64,000 nt of DNA from Microvirga sp. ACRRW (GCF_022346925.1 NZ_JAKRNJ010000006.1:124001-188000), one strand, 5' to 3'; shown: positions 20,786 to 31,137, counted from the first letter of the stretch. Numbers and translations: made by a program. Notes: generated from the sequence alone by a model not told the origin.

Positions 20786-23700
20786 CTACCGATCAGGAAC
20801 CTCAGGTATCGCATCGGTCTGAGGTTCCATTCCCACGCCGAAGAGCTTGCGCAGGAAGCCCGGCGCAACGGCGGAGAGCGGGTTGACCGTCAGGGTTGGC
20901 GCACTCATCTGCCCCGATGTGCGGAAGTTGACGGCGAACAGACCCTCGTATTGACCGCCGCCGAGCAGAGGCCCGAACAAGGGTACTTTGGCGAAGGCAT
21001 TGTTCAGCCCATAGGCGGGAACGAAGGTGCCTGAAATATCCATACGGTCGCGGGCATAATCGATGAACCCGCCAAGCGTGAAGCCGATCTGGTTGCCGTA
21101 GATCGCCGCATCCTTGAAATCGAGTCGGCCGGAGGTCCGCGTGAACTCCATGCGGGCCCGGGTGAAGGAAATCTCGTTCACATCCACACGCGTCATCTGC
21201 GGATTCCCGGCGCTGTCTTGGCCTGCGATCACCTGCGTCTGGGTCGGGATGATCCGGCGCAGGGCCGGTTCGTTGACCAGGGTGAAGGATCGCAGCAGCA
21301 GCATGCCGGGCTGAGCCCCGTCGCCCGTCGCCAGATTGATGATGAGGTCGCCGCCTGCCATGCGCTTGTAGACATCCGTGAAGCGCAGGAGCGCGCCTGC
21401 ATCCTCCGACTGAATGATGATGATGGAGCCGTTGCGGCCCTGGGAATCCGTGCGAGCGGCTACATTCGTCGCGCCGAGACGGCCCTTCATTTCGAGTTGG
21501 CGCAAAATCTCCTTCCGCACCGACGCCTTGATGACGGCGTTGGTGATCGCCTCGTTGTTGTAGCCGGTCAGGATGTTGAGATTCAGATCGAGGTCGAAAT
21601 CCTTCGTATCCTTCTGAGAAGACCCGTTCCGCGCAGGCGACTGCGAATTGATGCTTTTGATGAAGGGACGCGCATCGCCCACATTGCCGCGAACAGTGAC
21701 CTTGTAGGCGCCGCCGGCCTGCTCGATCTGCGCGCGCATGTCGTCGCCCGCCGAGAGCTTGAATGTCGACAGGTCCGCCTTCGTGAGTTCGCCGTCCTTC
21801 GACAGAAGCGCCGTTCCACGCAGCTGCACGACACCGCTGTCGAGTTGCAGGTCGCGGATCTCGGTTTCAGCGCCTTCCACCATCGTGAAGGTGAGCTTGC
21901 CGGGGCGGCCCACAGGCTTGACCCAGCCCGGAATGAGCTGATCCACACCGGCCTTCGCGAGATCCGCCTCGACCACGATGCCGGGTGCATCGGGTCGACC
22001 TAGGGGCATTCCAGCCTTGAGCGCGACGCTGCCCGTCAGTTGCGATCCGAAGGAGAGCCCGCGCTTGCTGCGAGCGGCCTCGTCGAGAATGAATGAGACA
22101 TTCGCCTGTCCGCCCTGACGGGTCTTCTGCACGTCGATGGTGGCAGGGCCGCTGCCGATCTTGCCGTCGCCTTTGATCGACAGATCGCCGCGATCATAAG
22201 CAATGGTGAGGTTGGCGTTTTCGAGTTTCTCCTTGCCGAAGACCTTGTCGACGGTGAGCTCGTTCAGCGCTCCCGTGACTTTGAGCGGCAGATCGGCGAA
22301 GGCCGGGATGTCGTTGACGGCAAGCCCGATCCCGACGCGCAGATCCGCTTTGCCCTTCATCGCCGCGGGATCGACATCGAACCCCGCGATCTGTTTGACG
22401 AGAGGCTGCTGCAGCATGGCGCCGACACCATCGGCTCCACCGTTGAGGCGGAAGTCGATCCGGGCCAGGGCCGCGTCGTCCCAGTAATTGTCGAGGGTGA
22501 ACGTACCCTCAGAGGCATTCAGGGTATAATCGCCCATGTCCACGCGGCCCGCCGGCGCGCGTAAACTCACCTTCGTGCCGGTTACACGGCCCGTCACATC
22601 CATCCTCGACACGGGCGGCAGGCCCTCTGCGGCCTGAAGGGTGCCCTGTGAAATAAGGAAGTCGATCTTGACGGACCCATCCGGAATGGGACCGCCGGAA
22701 ATGGATTTCTCGACGTCGGCTCCCGTCATGGCGACCTTGAGCTTGAAGTCCTCGAGCGTGCCGCTCTTGAGGTTCGCGACCAGGAAGCGACGGACCGGCG
22801 GGGCGACGCCCTCGGGCCAGACTCGAAGGGCGGAGCGGACATTGCTCTTCGAGGCCGTGACGTCGAACTTCAGCCCTTTAGGATCGGCTGAAGCAGCAAG
22901 AGCCCCCTTGATCTCTGCATTCAGATCGGGGCCGATCAGCCGGACGCGGTTGATCGCGACGCCGTCGGGGCCGGATAGGTCCGCCTCCATCTGGGACACC
23001 TGGAGCGGCGCATCCCCGGGGGCAGCGCCCGCCCAAACGATATCCTTGCCGCTAAGCAGAAGGCGCCACGGCTCATGAGCATCCGGCGCCGCCAGCGTGC
23101 CCTGAAGCTTGACGCGCGTATCGCCCCCTTTGAGCTCCAGGGTCGGAAGGTTGAGGGTTTTCTCGGCCTCGTTCCAGTCCGCCACGATGGTGGCATGCTC
23201 CACAGGCAGCGGCGAGGTGTCCTTGTCCTCGATCTGGATGTAGCCCGCATTGCTGTCGAGGCGGGTCTTCAGCTCCGTCACCCGGCCATCGGCAAAGGCT
23301 ACGTCGAAGCGGCCCGTGAATTCGAGATCGGTGGCGGCAGGCAGGTCCGACATGCCGCCGAGCAGCATGATGTCCTGGATCGGCGCATCGTCGGCGACCA
23401 CCGCTGCGCGATAAGCTCCCCGATCGACCGCTTTGACATCGCCGCTGAGTTGCCAGGGGCCTTGCGGTCCTTCCACGACCGCCGAGAAATGGCGTCCGCC
23501 TTCGTTCCAGTCGAAGGTGGCGTCGAGCCGGTCGAACCGGGCCCGCTCGCGGTGATCCGCATCGATGAAGACGAGCTTGGCGTTGGTCAGCTGCGCCTTG
23601 CCGAGCGAGTTAAGAACGCTCCTTGGGCCGACGATCAGCTCGAAAAGCGATCCTACGGCCCCCGAAACCTGGGAAGGTCCGTCGGCGCTGACGGCGAGCG

Positions 23701-24238
23701 AGGCAGCGGCCTCCTTGGACGGCGCGGGCTCCGGCGCGGGAGCGGGACCGGCCTGCCCGTCATCTGTTGCCGGGACCGGAGAAAATGTCAGTGAGCCGTC
23801 GCGGTTGACGAGCACCCGCATCTGCAGGTCGCGCACCTCGATGGCTTTCGGCTGGAGATTGGCCGAAAGCAGCGACAGAAGATCGACGCTGACGAGCGCG
23901 TAAGGCGCGCGAATGACGAGTTCACCGCTCGGCCCACGAATGTCGAGCCCGTTGGCCCGCAAGGCCGGTGTGCCCTCATGGAGTTCGATGGCCGTATTGC
24001 GCAGCGCCACGTTCCAGCCGGGCCCGATGCGGGAGGCGAGCGCCTCCGCCACCCGCTCCGGCAGGCGGCCGAAGCTCATGGGACCCGCCGACAGGCGCAG
24101 GTAGAACAGGCCCGCAACGACAACGAGGAAGACGATCAGCCCGAGCTTGACATAGAGCGTACCACGGATGATCCGGCTCAAAAGGCTCCGCTTTGCCGGT
24201 TCTTGCCGGCCCAACGTGGTACGAAACGTTCGCTTCAT
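20786..24238 (-). CDS. Large AsmA/DUF3971-like envelope protein
   Basis: A protein of about 1150 residues with one N-terminal membrane anchor (YVKLGLIVFLVVVAGLFYL), preceded by basic residues. The rest is predicted periplasmic and built of repeated beta-strand blocks typical of the AsmA/YhdP/TamB superfamily, with an AsmA-like C-terminal region near residues 900-1130 (TSGRLDFKDAAIYGNQIGFTLGGFIDYARDRMDISGTF). Such proteins form long grooves thought to move phospholipids to the outer membrane. The frame opens at a TTG (24280); I prefer ATG 24238. A Pro/Ala-rich linker is near residue 175. Confidence 0.85.
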   Translation of the reverse strand: MKRTFRTTLGRQEPAKRSLLSRIIRGTLYVKLGLIVFLVVVAGLFYLRLSAGPMSFGRLPERVAEALASRIGPGWNVALRNTAIELHEGTPALRANGLDIRGPSGELVIRAPYALVSVDLLSLLSANLQPKAIEVRDLQMRVLVNRDGSLTFSPVPATDDGQAGPAPAPEPAPSKEAAASLAVSADGPSQVSGAVGSLFELIVGPRSVLNSLGKAQLTNAKLVFIDADHRERARFDRLDATFDWNEGGRHFSAVVEGPQGPWQLSGDVKAVDRGAYRAAVVADDAPIQDIMLLGGMSDLPAATDLEFTGRFDVAFADGRVTELKTRLDSNAGYIQIEDKDTSPLPVEHATIVADWNEAEKTLNLPTLELKGGDTRVKLQGTLAAPDAHEPWRLLLSGKDIVWAGAAPGDAPLQVSQMEADLSGPDGVAINRVRLIGPDLNAEIKGALAASADPKGLKFDVTASKSNVRSALRVWPEGVAPPVRRFLVANLKSGTLEDFKLKVAMTGADVEKSISGGPIPDGSVKIDFLISQGTLQAAEGLPPVSRMDVTGRVTGTKVSLRAPAGRVDMGDYTLNASEGTFTLDNYWDDAALARIDFRLNGGADGVGAMLQQPLVKQIAGFDVDPAAMKGKADLRVGIGLAVNDIPAFADLPLKVTGALNELTVDKVFGKEKLENANLTIAYDRGDLSIKGDGKIGSGPATIDVQKTRQGGQANVSFILDEAARSKRGLSFGSQLTGSVALKAGMPLGRPDAPGIVVEADLAKAGVDQLIPGWVKPVGRPGKLTFTMVEGAETEIRDLQLDSGVVQLRGTALLSKDGELTKADLSTFKLSAGDDMRAQIEQAGGAYKVTVRGNVGDARPFIKSINSQSPARNGSSQKDTKDFDLDLNLNILTGYNNEAITNAVIKASVRKEILRQLEMKGRLGATNVAARTDSQGRNGSIIIIQSEDAGALLRFTDVYKRMAGGDLIINLATGDGAQPGMLLLRSFTLVNEPALRRIIPTQTQVIAGQDSAGNPQMTRVDVNEISFTRARMEFTRTSGRLDFKDAAIYGNQIGFTLGGFIDYARDRMDISGTFVPAYGLNNAFAKVPLFGPLLGGGQYEGLFAVNFRTSGQMSAPTLTVNPLSAVAPGFLRKLFGVGMEPQTDAIPEVPDR

Positions 24239-24396
24239 TCTTGTGATGTCGGGCAACCAGTTCTTGCGCTTTCGCGGCAACGAGGGAATCAGTGAGGGAC
24301 CTTAACCGCCCCGGCAGCCTCCCGCGACCGCCTGTTTTCCGTCGTGCACACTAAGAGGCTTCCAAGCAGGACAATCCGCCGAAAGGAAGGCGAATA

Positions 24397-24861
24397 ATGT
24401 CTCTAATCCCTGGAAACAACGCCCCTGCCTTCACCCTCCCGGCCACAGGCGGCAAAAACCTTTCCCTCGACAGCCTCAAGGGCCGAAAGGTCGTGCTGTA
24501 TTTCTACCCCAAGGATGACACCAGCGGGTGCACCCTGGAGGCCAAAGACTTCCAGGCTCTCCGGAATGATTTCGAGGCAGCGGATACGGACATCATCGGC
24601 GTCTCTCCTGACCCGATGAAGAGCCACGACAAGTTCCGCACGAAATACGACCTCGAATTCCCCCTCGTCTCCGATGAGGCCAAGACCATGCTGGAGGCCT
24701 ATGGCGTGTGGGTCGAAAAGAGCATGTGGGGCCGCAGATACATGGGCGTCGAGCGCACCACCGTGCTCATCGACCGCGACGGCAGGATCGCGAGGGTCTG
24801 GAACAAGGTGAAGGTGCAGGGCCACGCGGAGGAAGTTCTGGAGGCCGCGAAGGCGCTGTAA
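24397..24861 (+). CDS. bcp: Thioredoxin-dependent peroxiredoxin, BCP/PrxQ type
   Basis: A 154-residue thiol peroxidase reducing H2O2 and organic hydroperoxides. The peroxidatic cysteine is in DDTSGCTLEAKDF near residue 46, after the typical KGRKVVLYFYPKD strand. The resolving cysteine found five residues later in E. coli BCP is absent (LEAKD instead), so it behaves as a 1-Cys or atypical form. The active-site arginine region VERTTVLIDRDGRI is present. The start follows AAAGGAAGG. Confidence 0.93.
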   Translation: MSLIPGNNAPAFTLPATGGKNLSLDSLKGRKVVLYFYPKDDTSGCTLEAKDFQALRNDFEAADTDIIGVSPDPMKSHDKFRTKYDLEFPLVSDEAKTMLEAYGVWVEKSMWGRRYMGVERTTVLIDRDGRIARVWNKVKVQGHAEEVLEAAKAL

Positions 24862-24914
24862 GGCTAGGAGCGCCGAGCATCGACTTTTGGTTGAAACTTC
24901 CACAAGTTTTAAAT

Positions 24915-24944
24915 ATCACAGGTTATAACATTATAAACTGTGAT
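24915..24944. promoter_or_regulatory. 30-bp near-perfect palindrome abutting the RTX protease start
   Basis: Arms ATCACAGGTTATAA (24915-24928) and TTATAAACTGTGAT (24931-24944) differ from perfect symmetry at a single pair and are separated by CA. The palindrome ends 5 bp before the ATG at 24950, in the place where a Shine-Dalgarno sequence would be expected. It could be an operator for a dimeric regulator or an RNA hairpin controlling translation. The half-site order is the inverse of the CRP consensus. Confidence 0.75.
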
Positions 24945-24949
24945 CTTCC

Positions 24950-27193
24950 ATGTCCGATTATAAAGCCATCCTCTCCGGCCAAAACTGGAATTCGCTGCCT
25001 AATCTCAAGCCCAAACAGCAGCCGGTATTTCTCACGTATACCTTCAATAGTGCGTGGTGGGGATCGCTGAAATTCGATGCCGCAGACCAGGCCATGGCGC
25101 GCAAGGCCCTGCAGATGTGGGGAGATGCCAGCGGCATCCGGTTCCTCGAGGTCAAAGGGGAAGATGCCGAGCTGAAGTTCCAGTGGGAATGGGGATGGGG
25201 AACCTACAGCGCCAGGGCGGAATTTCCGGAGCTCTCCAAGGACACCCATGAGGGGCTGGCTCGGGAGTCCAGTGGCGGCAATGTCTACCTGAACTCCAGG
25301 TATCGCACCGAGTTTTCACAGTATCAGGCGTTTAAACTTTACATTTTGCTTCATGAGATCGGGCATGCCCTCGGCCTCAAACACCCGTTTCACAGGATGG
25401 ACCACAACAAGCAATTGTTGAGGTCGGATCTCGATCACGTGAATCACACCGTGATGAGCTACACGGGCGGCGACATCAATATGCAGTCGGCCAGTCTCGG
25501 CTCATTAGATATCCAAGCAATCCAGGCTCTCTATGGCAGCCCTTCGCAAGATGGAAAACAGGTTGCGAAGTGGAGTTGGAGCAAGGCCAAGCAAACCCTC
25601 ACCCAGATCGGCAAGAGCAAAGCGGACGTCATTCATGGCGTCGCCGTGAGGGACATCATCAAAGGCGGCCGCGGCAATGACAAGATCTACAGCTTCGACG
25701 GCAAAGACATCCTCTATGGCGAGGATGGCAATGATGTCCTGAGCGGCAGCGACGGTAACGACACCCTTTACGGCGGCAAGGGCAATGATGTCCTGAGAGG
25801 TGGCTTCGACAACGACAGGCTGTACGGGGGCGCAGGCAACGACACCCTCAGCGGCTGGTATGGCAATGACGTTCTGTACGGGGACGCCAACAACGATGTC
25901 CTGCAGGGCGGAGGCGGCAACGATACCCTGCAAGGCGGCGACGGAAACGACAAATTGGACGGCGGTGACGGCAACGATGCCCTGATCGGCGGATCTGGCG
26001 ATGACATCCTGTGGGGCGGGGCCGGCAAGGATGCCTTACAAGGCAGCGACGGAAACGACAGCTTGAACGGTGGAGATAGCGACGACACCCTACGCGGAGG
26101 CGCGGGCAACGACGTTCTCCATGGAGAACTTGGCAACGACACGCTCCAAGGCGACGACGGCAACGATAGTTTGAACGGCAGTGACGGCGATGATGCCTTG
26201 AGCGGCGGATACGGTGCCGACACCCTGTCGGGTGATGACGGCAACGACAACCTGGACGGCGGGCACGACGATGATGTTCTGATCGGCGGAGACGGCGCAG
26301 ACACCTTACGTGGCGGTGACGGCGCGGATACTCTGCAGGGTGACTTCGACGACAGCGGCTCCGATGGGAACGATAGTTTGGACGGCGGTAACGGTAACGA
26401 CAGCCTTTACGGCGGACACGGAAACGACAGTCTGGACGGCGGTGACGGAAACGACGTTCTGTTCGGCGGCAACGACGACGATATCCTGCGCGGCGGAGAC
26501 GGCAACGATACCCTGCAAGGCGGCGAGGGAGACGACAATCTGGACGGCGGTAACGGAAACGATAATCTGGACGGCGGTAACGGAAACGACGTTCTGTTCG
26601 GCGGCTACGAGGACGATATCCTGCGCGGCGATAACGGAAACGACAGTCTGAACGGTGGTCACGGCAATGATAGCCTGGACGGCGATCAAGGAAACGACAG
26701 TCTGGACGGTGGTGACGGCAATGACAGCCTGATCGGCTATCACGGAGACGACAATCTGGACGGCGGTCAAGGCAATGACAGCCTGGTCGGCGGATATGAC
26801 AACGATGTCCTGATTGGCGGATATGGCGCAGACACGTTACGTGGCGGCGACGGCGCAGACACTCTGCGGGGCGGCGACGGCAGCGATCAGTTTGTTTTCG
26901 ATTGGCACCCCGGTGTCGGCAATATCGACCAGATCATGGACTTCGAAAGTGGGGGTAAGGACAAAATCGTTCTGTCTTCGAGCTACTTCGGCTCTCTTCC
27001 CAAGGGCGCATTGAGCGCCAATGCGTTCTCAGCCACAAAAACAGCGATGGATGCGGATGACCGGATTCTCTTCGATACGGAAGCGCGTACCCTCTCCTAT
27101 GATCGGGACGGGACGGGCGCAACGGCAGCTGTGATTTTTGCGAAGCTCTTGGGAGGGGCGACGGTCAGCTACAGCGATATTCTCGTCGTCTGA
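24950..27193 (+). CDS. RTX-repeat zinc metalloprotease with very long calcium-binding array
   Basis: A 747-residue predicted secreted protease. A compact catalytic domain (residues 1-200) has [13 protein letters not shown] near 139 and the Met-turn [10 protein letters not shown]. Residues about 235-650 are an almost uninterrupted array of about 45 nonapeptide RTX repeats (GGDGNDxL), then a C-terminal block ([21 protein letters not shown]) probably holding the type I secretion signal. There is no signal peptide. No Shine-Dalgarno is visible; a 30-bp palindrome takes its place. It is a paralogue of the protease at 17370-19232 but has a different domain balance. Confidence 0.88.
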   Translation: MSDYKAILSGQNWNSLPNLKPKQQPVFLTYTFNSAWWGSLKFDAADQAMARKALQMWGDASGIRFLEVKGEDAELKFQWEWGWGTYSARAEFPELSKDTHEGLARESSGGNVYLNSRYRTEFSQYQAFKLYILLHEIGHALGLKHPFHRMDHNKQLLRSDLDHVNHTVMSYTGGDINMQSASLGSLDIQAIQALYGSPSQDGKQVAKWSWSKAKQTLTQIGKSKADVIHGVAVRDIIKGGRGNDKIYSFDGKDILYGEDGNDVLSGSDGNDTLYGGKGNDVLRGGFDNDRLYGGAGNDTLSGWYGNDVLYGDANNDVLQGGGGNDTLQGGDGNDKLDGGDGNDALIGGSGDDILWGGAGKDALQGSDGNDSLNGGDSDDTLRGGAGNDVLHGELGNDTLQGDDGNDSLNGSDGDDALSGGYGADTLSGDDGNDNLDGGHDDDVLIGGDGADTLRGGDGADTLQGDFDDSGSDGNDSLDGGNGNDSLYGGHGNDSLDGGDGNDVLFGGNDDDILRGGDGNDTLQGGEGDDNLDGGNGNDNLDGGNGNDVLFGGYEDDILRGDNGNDSLNGGHGNDSLDGDQGNDSLDGGDGNDSLIGYHGDDNLDGGQGNDSLVGGYDNDVLIGGYGADTLRGGDGADTLRGGDGSDQFVFDWHPGVGNIDQIMDFESGGKDKIVLSSSYFGSLPKGALSANAFSATKTAMDADDRILFDTEARTLSYDRDGTGATAAVIFAKLLGGATVSYSDILVV

Positions 27194-27212
27194 ACGACGA
27201 CGGCTGAAACTA

Positions 27213-27245
27213 AAAAGGCCCACTCGATCGAGTGGGCCTTTTCTT
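27213..27245. terminator. Bidirectional terminator
   Basis: Stem AAAAGGCCCACTC / GAGTGGGCCTTTT around GATC, with A-rich 5' and T-rich 3' flanks, lies between the convergent RTX protease and prfB. It ends 2 bp from the prfB stop. Confidence 0.93.
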
Positions 27246-27246
27246 T

Positions 27247-28375
27247 TTAATCGATGTCCTCGACATCTTCACCGCCGCCATAGACGCGCTGGGCGAGCGA
27301 GGCTTCCATGAAGGGATCGAGATCGCCGTCGAGCACGTCCTGCGGGCTCTGGGACTGGGTGCCCGTGCGCAGGTCCTTCACGAGCTGATAGGGCTGCAAT
27401 ACGTAGGAACGGATCTGGTGGCCCCAGCCGATATCCGTCTTGGCGGCCGCTTCCGCATTCGCCTTTTCCTCGCGCTTCTTCAGCTCCGCCTCGTAGAGAC
27501 GGGCGCGCAGCATGTTCCAGGCGGTCGCGCGGTTCTTGTGCTGCGAACGCTCCTGCTGACATGCCACGACGATGCCGCTCGGGATGTGCGTGATGCGCAC
27601 CGCCGAGTCCGTGGTGTTCACGTGCTGACCGCCCGCGCCGGAGGAGCGGAACGTATCAATGCGGCAGTCGGATTCCTTGATCTCGATGTTGATGCGGTCA
27701 TCCACCACCGGATAGACCCACACCGAAGCAAAGCTCGTATGGCGGCGCGCGTTGGAATCGTAGGGCGAGATGCGCACGAGGCGGTGCACGCCCGACTCGG
27801 TCTTCAGCCAGCCATAGGCGTTGTGGCCCTTGATTAGGAGCGTGGCGCTCTTGATGCCGGCCTCTTCGCCGTCGGTGATTTCGAGAAGCTCGACCTTGTA
27901 CTTCCGGCGCTCGGCCCAGCGGGCATACATGCGCTGAAGCATGGAAGCCCAGTCCTGGCTCTCGGTGCCGCCCGCACCCGAATGCACTTCGATATAGGTG
28001 TCGTTGGCGTCGGCTTCGCCGGAGAGCAGCGTCTCGACCTGGCGGCGGGCAGCCTCTTCCTGAAGGGCGCGGATCGCTTCCTCGCCTTCCTTGATGGTGC
28101 CTTCGTCCTCTTCCATCTCGCCGAGCTCGATCAGCGTGATGGCGTCTTCGAGCTCCTGCTCCATGCGCTTGATGGAGGTGATCTGGTCTTCCAGGGACGT
28201 GCGTTCGCGCATGATCTTCTGCGCGGCATCCGCATCGTTCCAGAGGTTGGGATCTTCGGCGTTGGCGTTCAGTTCGGCGAGGCGGCGCTGGGCATTATCC
28301 CAGTCAAAGATGCCTCCTCAGCAGCCCGACAGACTGCTTGGTCTCTTCTACGAGGTGTTCGATTTCGGCGCGCAT
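27247..28375 (-). CDS. prfB: Peptide chain release factor 2, expressed by programmed +1 frameshift
   Basis: RF2 reads UGA and UAA stops. The continuous frame begins only at 28305. A short frame from ATG 28375 encodes 23 residues ending in HL and then an in-frame TGA at 28306-28304. The slippery site reads CTT TGA C with AGGAGG three bases upstream (28318-28313), the classic autoregulatory arrangement. Slipping +1 gives a full 375-residue RF2. It carries the GGQ loop ([18 protein letters not shown]) and SPY in the anticodon-like position ([16 protein letters not shown]), where many RF2s have SPF. It lies downstream of ponA. Confidence 0.96.
28303..28318 (-). promoter_or_regulatory. prfB frameshift signal
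   Basis: On the minus strand: AGGAGG, CAT, then CTT TGA C. Low RF2 slows termination at the UGA and lets the ribosome shift +1 under the pull of the SD-like hexamer. Confidence 0.95.
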
Positions 28376-28454
28376 TGTCGTGCTTTTCAAGTCCGATGTT
28401 TGTTGGGGCGGTCTTAAGGGGAGCGCTCCATGGTGTAAAGCAGCCCGGCCCTCA

Positions 28455-28500
28455 AAAACCGATGATCGCTGCGGCACCGGAAAGTGTCTCAGCGATCATC
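28455..28500 (-). terminator. Terminator after ponA
   Basis: Inverted repeat GATGATCGCTG / CAGCGATCATC (28461-28471 and 28490-28500), with an 18-nt loop, is followed on the minus strand by GGTTTTTGAG. It starts 51 bp beyond the ponA stop, before prfB. Confidence 0.7.
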
Positions 28501-28551
28501 AGATTCTTCGTTCTGGAGTTGCGGCCCATATGGGAGCCGCACGGGTTTGGA

Positions 28552-30990
28552 TCAATACAATCCGTTCGGCGTCGCGCCCACGGCCCTGCGGGGCATCGTC
28601 TCGGGAGGGGCCGGCTCGTACTCCGCCTGGGGCACGCCCTCCTCGTCAGTAGGCGCGAAATAGGCGGGGGGGGACTGGCCTGGTTTAAAGGCCTCGAGGA
28701 TCGTGCCGCCGCCTTCCCCACCGGCTCTGGTGCCGGTGGAAGCGTTCACCCTGATCAGCTTGATGCCTGCGGGCACGCGGAACGGCGTGGCGGGCTTGTC
28801 CTTCAGCGCCATCTGCATGAAGTCGCGGAACACGGGCGCGGCGTACTGGCCGGCAGTGGCCGCGTTGCCGAGCGACTTCGGCTGGTCGTAGCCGAGGAAG
28901 ACGCCGACGGCGAGGTCGGGCGAGAAGCCCACGAACCACACGTCCTTGGCGTCGTTGGTGGTGCCGGTCTTGCCGGCAAGCGGCTTGCCGACGGCCTTGA
29001 CCGACTGCGCCGTGCCGCGCTGGACCACGCCCTCCAGGATCGAGGTGATCTGGTAGGCGGTCAGCGGATCGATCACCTGCTCACGGCTGTCCGTGAGCTT
29101 GGGCGCGGCGCCGCCATCCCACTGCTCCGCATTGCAGGTGGTGCATTTGCGGTCGTCGTGGCGGTAGATCGTGCGGCCGGAGCGGTCCTGGATCTGGTCG
29201 ATCAGCGTCGGCTTGATGCGGCGGCCGCCATTCACGAACATGGAATAGGCCGCCGTCATGCGCATGACCGTCGTCTCGCCCGCGCCGAGCGACATGGAGA
29301 GCAGCGGCAGCATGTCGTCGTAGACGCCAAAGCGGCGGGCATATTCGGACACGACAGGCATGCCGATCTCGTTCGAGAGGCGCACCGTCATCAGGTTCTT
29401 CGAATGCTCGATGCCGTAGCGCAGCGTGCGCAGGCCCGCAGCCTTGCCGTCATAGTTCGACGGCGCCCAGGCGGCCTGCCCCGGCCCCATGTCGAGCACG
29501 AAGGGCGAGTCCATGATCTGCGACGAGGGCGTATAACCATTGTCGAGCGCCGTCGCGTAGACGAGCGGCTTGAACGAGGAGCCGGGCTGACGCATTGCCT
29601 GCGTCGCACGGTTGAACTCGCTCTGATCGAAGGAGAAGCCGCCGACCATCGCATGGACGCGGCCCGTCTGGGGGTCCATGGCGACGATGGCGCCGGAAAT
29701 CTCGGGCACCTGACGGATACGGTACTGTCCCTGCTTGCCGTCGAGGGGCTCCACATAAACCACGTCGCCGACCGCCACGGCCTTCTCGACCGCGCGGCGG
29801 GTCCATTTCACGCCATCCGCCGTGATGAAGCCCGTCTCACGGTCCCGCGAGAGCTGGCCGGAGGATTCTTTCTTCGGCTGAAGGCCGATACGGGCGCGCC
29901 CGCCGGACACTTCGAGCACGACGGCCAAACGCCAGGGCTGCACGTCGCCCATGGCGGGAACTTCGGCGAGCGCCAGGCCCCATTCGCGGCCCGTCAGGTC
30001 GAGCTTGGATTGAGCGCCGCGCCAGCCGCGCGCCTCGTCGAAGCGCACAAGACCGTCCACGAGCGACTTGCGGGCCATGGCCTGCATCTTGGGATCGAGG
30101 GTGGCGCGGATCAGGAGGCCGCCCTCATAGAGCTTTTCCTCGCCATAGCGTTCCGCGATGTCGCGGCGCACACCCTCGGCGAAATAGCCGGACGCGATGC
30201 TGTTGGGCGACACGACGCGCGGCGTGACGTTGAGCGGCTCCTTCTTGGCCGCATCGCCCTGCTCCGCCGTGATGTAGCCGTTCTCGACCATGCGGCCGAT
30301 AACCCAGTTGCGGCGGTCGATGGCGGCTTGGCGCTGGCGGAACGGGTGATAATTGTTCGGGGCCTTCGGCAGAGCGGCGAGATAGGCGACTTCGGCGATG
30401 TTGAGCTCGTGGAGCGACTTGCCGAAATAGTTCAGGGCCGAGGCGGCCACGCCGTAATTGCTGAGGCCGAGATAAATTTCGTTGAGGTAGAGCTCGAGGA
30501 TCTTGTCCTTCGAGAAGGTGGTTTCCATGCGCAGTGCGATCAGGGCCTCGCGGATCTTGCGCTCATAGCTGCGCTCGTTGCCGACCAGGAAGTTCTTGGC
30601 GACCTGCTGGGTGATCGTCGAGGCGCCCTGCTCGCGCTTGCCGCCGGACTTGATGTTGACGACGATGGCGCGGATGACGCCTTCGGGATCGATGCCGGGG
30701 TGCTTATAGAAATTCTTGTCCTCGGCGGAGAGGAAGGCGGCCTTCACGAGGTTCGGCATGGACTGGATCGGCACGTAGAGGCGCCGTTCGCGGGCATATT
30801 CCGCGATCAGGCTGCCGTCCGAGGCGTGGACGCGGGTCATCACCGGCGGCTCGTAATTGGCGAGCTGCGCGTGATCCGGCAGGTCCTTGGAGAAGAACCA
30901 GAATCCATAGGCCAGCCCGACGGCGCCGATCAGGAAGAAGATCGCACCGATGCTGAACAGGAAGCCGAAGAATCGTAGGACAAAACGCAT
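28552..30990 (-). CDS. mrcA: Penicillin-binding protein 1A (bifunctional glycosyltransferase/transpeptidase)
   Basis: A class A PBP of about 812 residues that polymerises and cross-links peptidoglycan. One N-terminal membrane anchor (FGFLFSIGAIFFLIGAVGLAYGF) is followed by the GT51 domain, with the catalytic Glu in SAEDKNFYKHPGID and the RKIREALIALRMET segment. An OB-like insert follows. The transpeptidase domain has the serine in MRQPGSSFKPLVY and KTGTTNDAKD as the KTG box. The frame is open to a GTG at 31014; ATG 30990 gives MRFVLRFF, the likelier start. The gene follows the amidase, matching the amiC-ponA-prfB order common in this group. Confidence 0.95.
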   Translation of the reverse strand: MRFVLRFFGFLFSIGAIFFLIGAVGLAYGFWFFSKDLPDHAQLANYEPPVMTRVHASDGSLIAEYARERRLYVPIQSMPNLVKAAFLSAEDKNFYKHPGIDPEGVIRAIVVNIKSGGKREQGASTITQQVAKNFLVGNERSYERKIREALIALRMETTFSKDKILELYLNEIYLGLSNYGVAASALNYFGKSLHELNIAEVAYLAALPKAPNNYHPFRQRQAAIDRRNWVIGRMVENGYITAEQGDAAKKEPLNVTPRVVSPNSIASGYFAEGVRRDIAERYGEEKLYEGGLLIRATLDPKMQAMARKSLVDGLVRFDEARGWRGAQSKLDLTGREWGLALAEVPAMGDVQPWRLAVVLEVSGGRARIGLQPKKESSGQLSRDRETGFITADGVKWTRRAVEKAVAVGDVVYVEPLDGKQGQYRIRQVPEISGAIVAMDPQTGRVHAMVGGFSFDQSEFNRATQAMRQPGSSFKPLVYATALDNGYTPSSQIMDSPFVLDMGPGQAAWAPSNYDGKAAGLRTLRYGIEHSKNLMTVRLSNEIGMPVVSEYARRFGVYDDMLPLLSMSLGAGETTVMRMTAAYSMFVNGGRRIKPTLIDQIQDRSGRTIYRHDDRKCTTCNAEQWDGGAAPKLTDSREQVIDPLTAYQITSILEGVVQRGTAQSVKAVGKPLAGKTGTTNDAKDVWFVGFSPDLAVGVFLGYDQPKSLGNAATAGQYAAPVFRDFMQMALKDKPATPFRVPAGIKLIRVNASTGTRAGGEGGGTILEAFKPGQSPPAYFAPTDEEGVPQAEYEPAPPETMPRRAVGATPNGLY

Positions 30991-31137
30991 CCGAAGACAT
31001 TCCGTTGTCGGCACCGCGAAGGTACCTGTTTGTGCAAACCTCGAACGCCCTCTCCTGCCGGAACAGAGATAGGGCTCAAGGTGCCCCGCTCTGTTAACCG
31101 AGGAATCGCGCCCCCGCTACGGGTATCCACACTCTAT

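Noticed and set aside
25650..26900. Regular short repeats resembling a CRISPR array
   Set aside because: They are 27-bp in-frame units coding for the RTX nonapeptides of a protease; there are no unique spacers and no cas genes.
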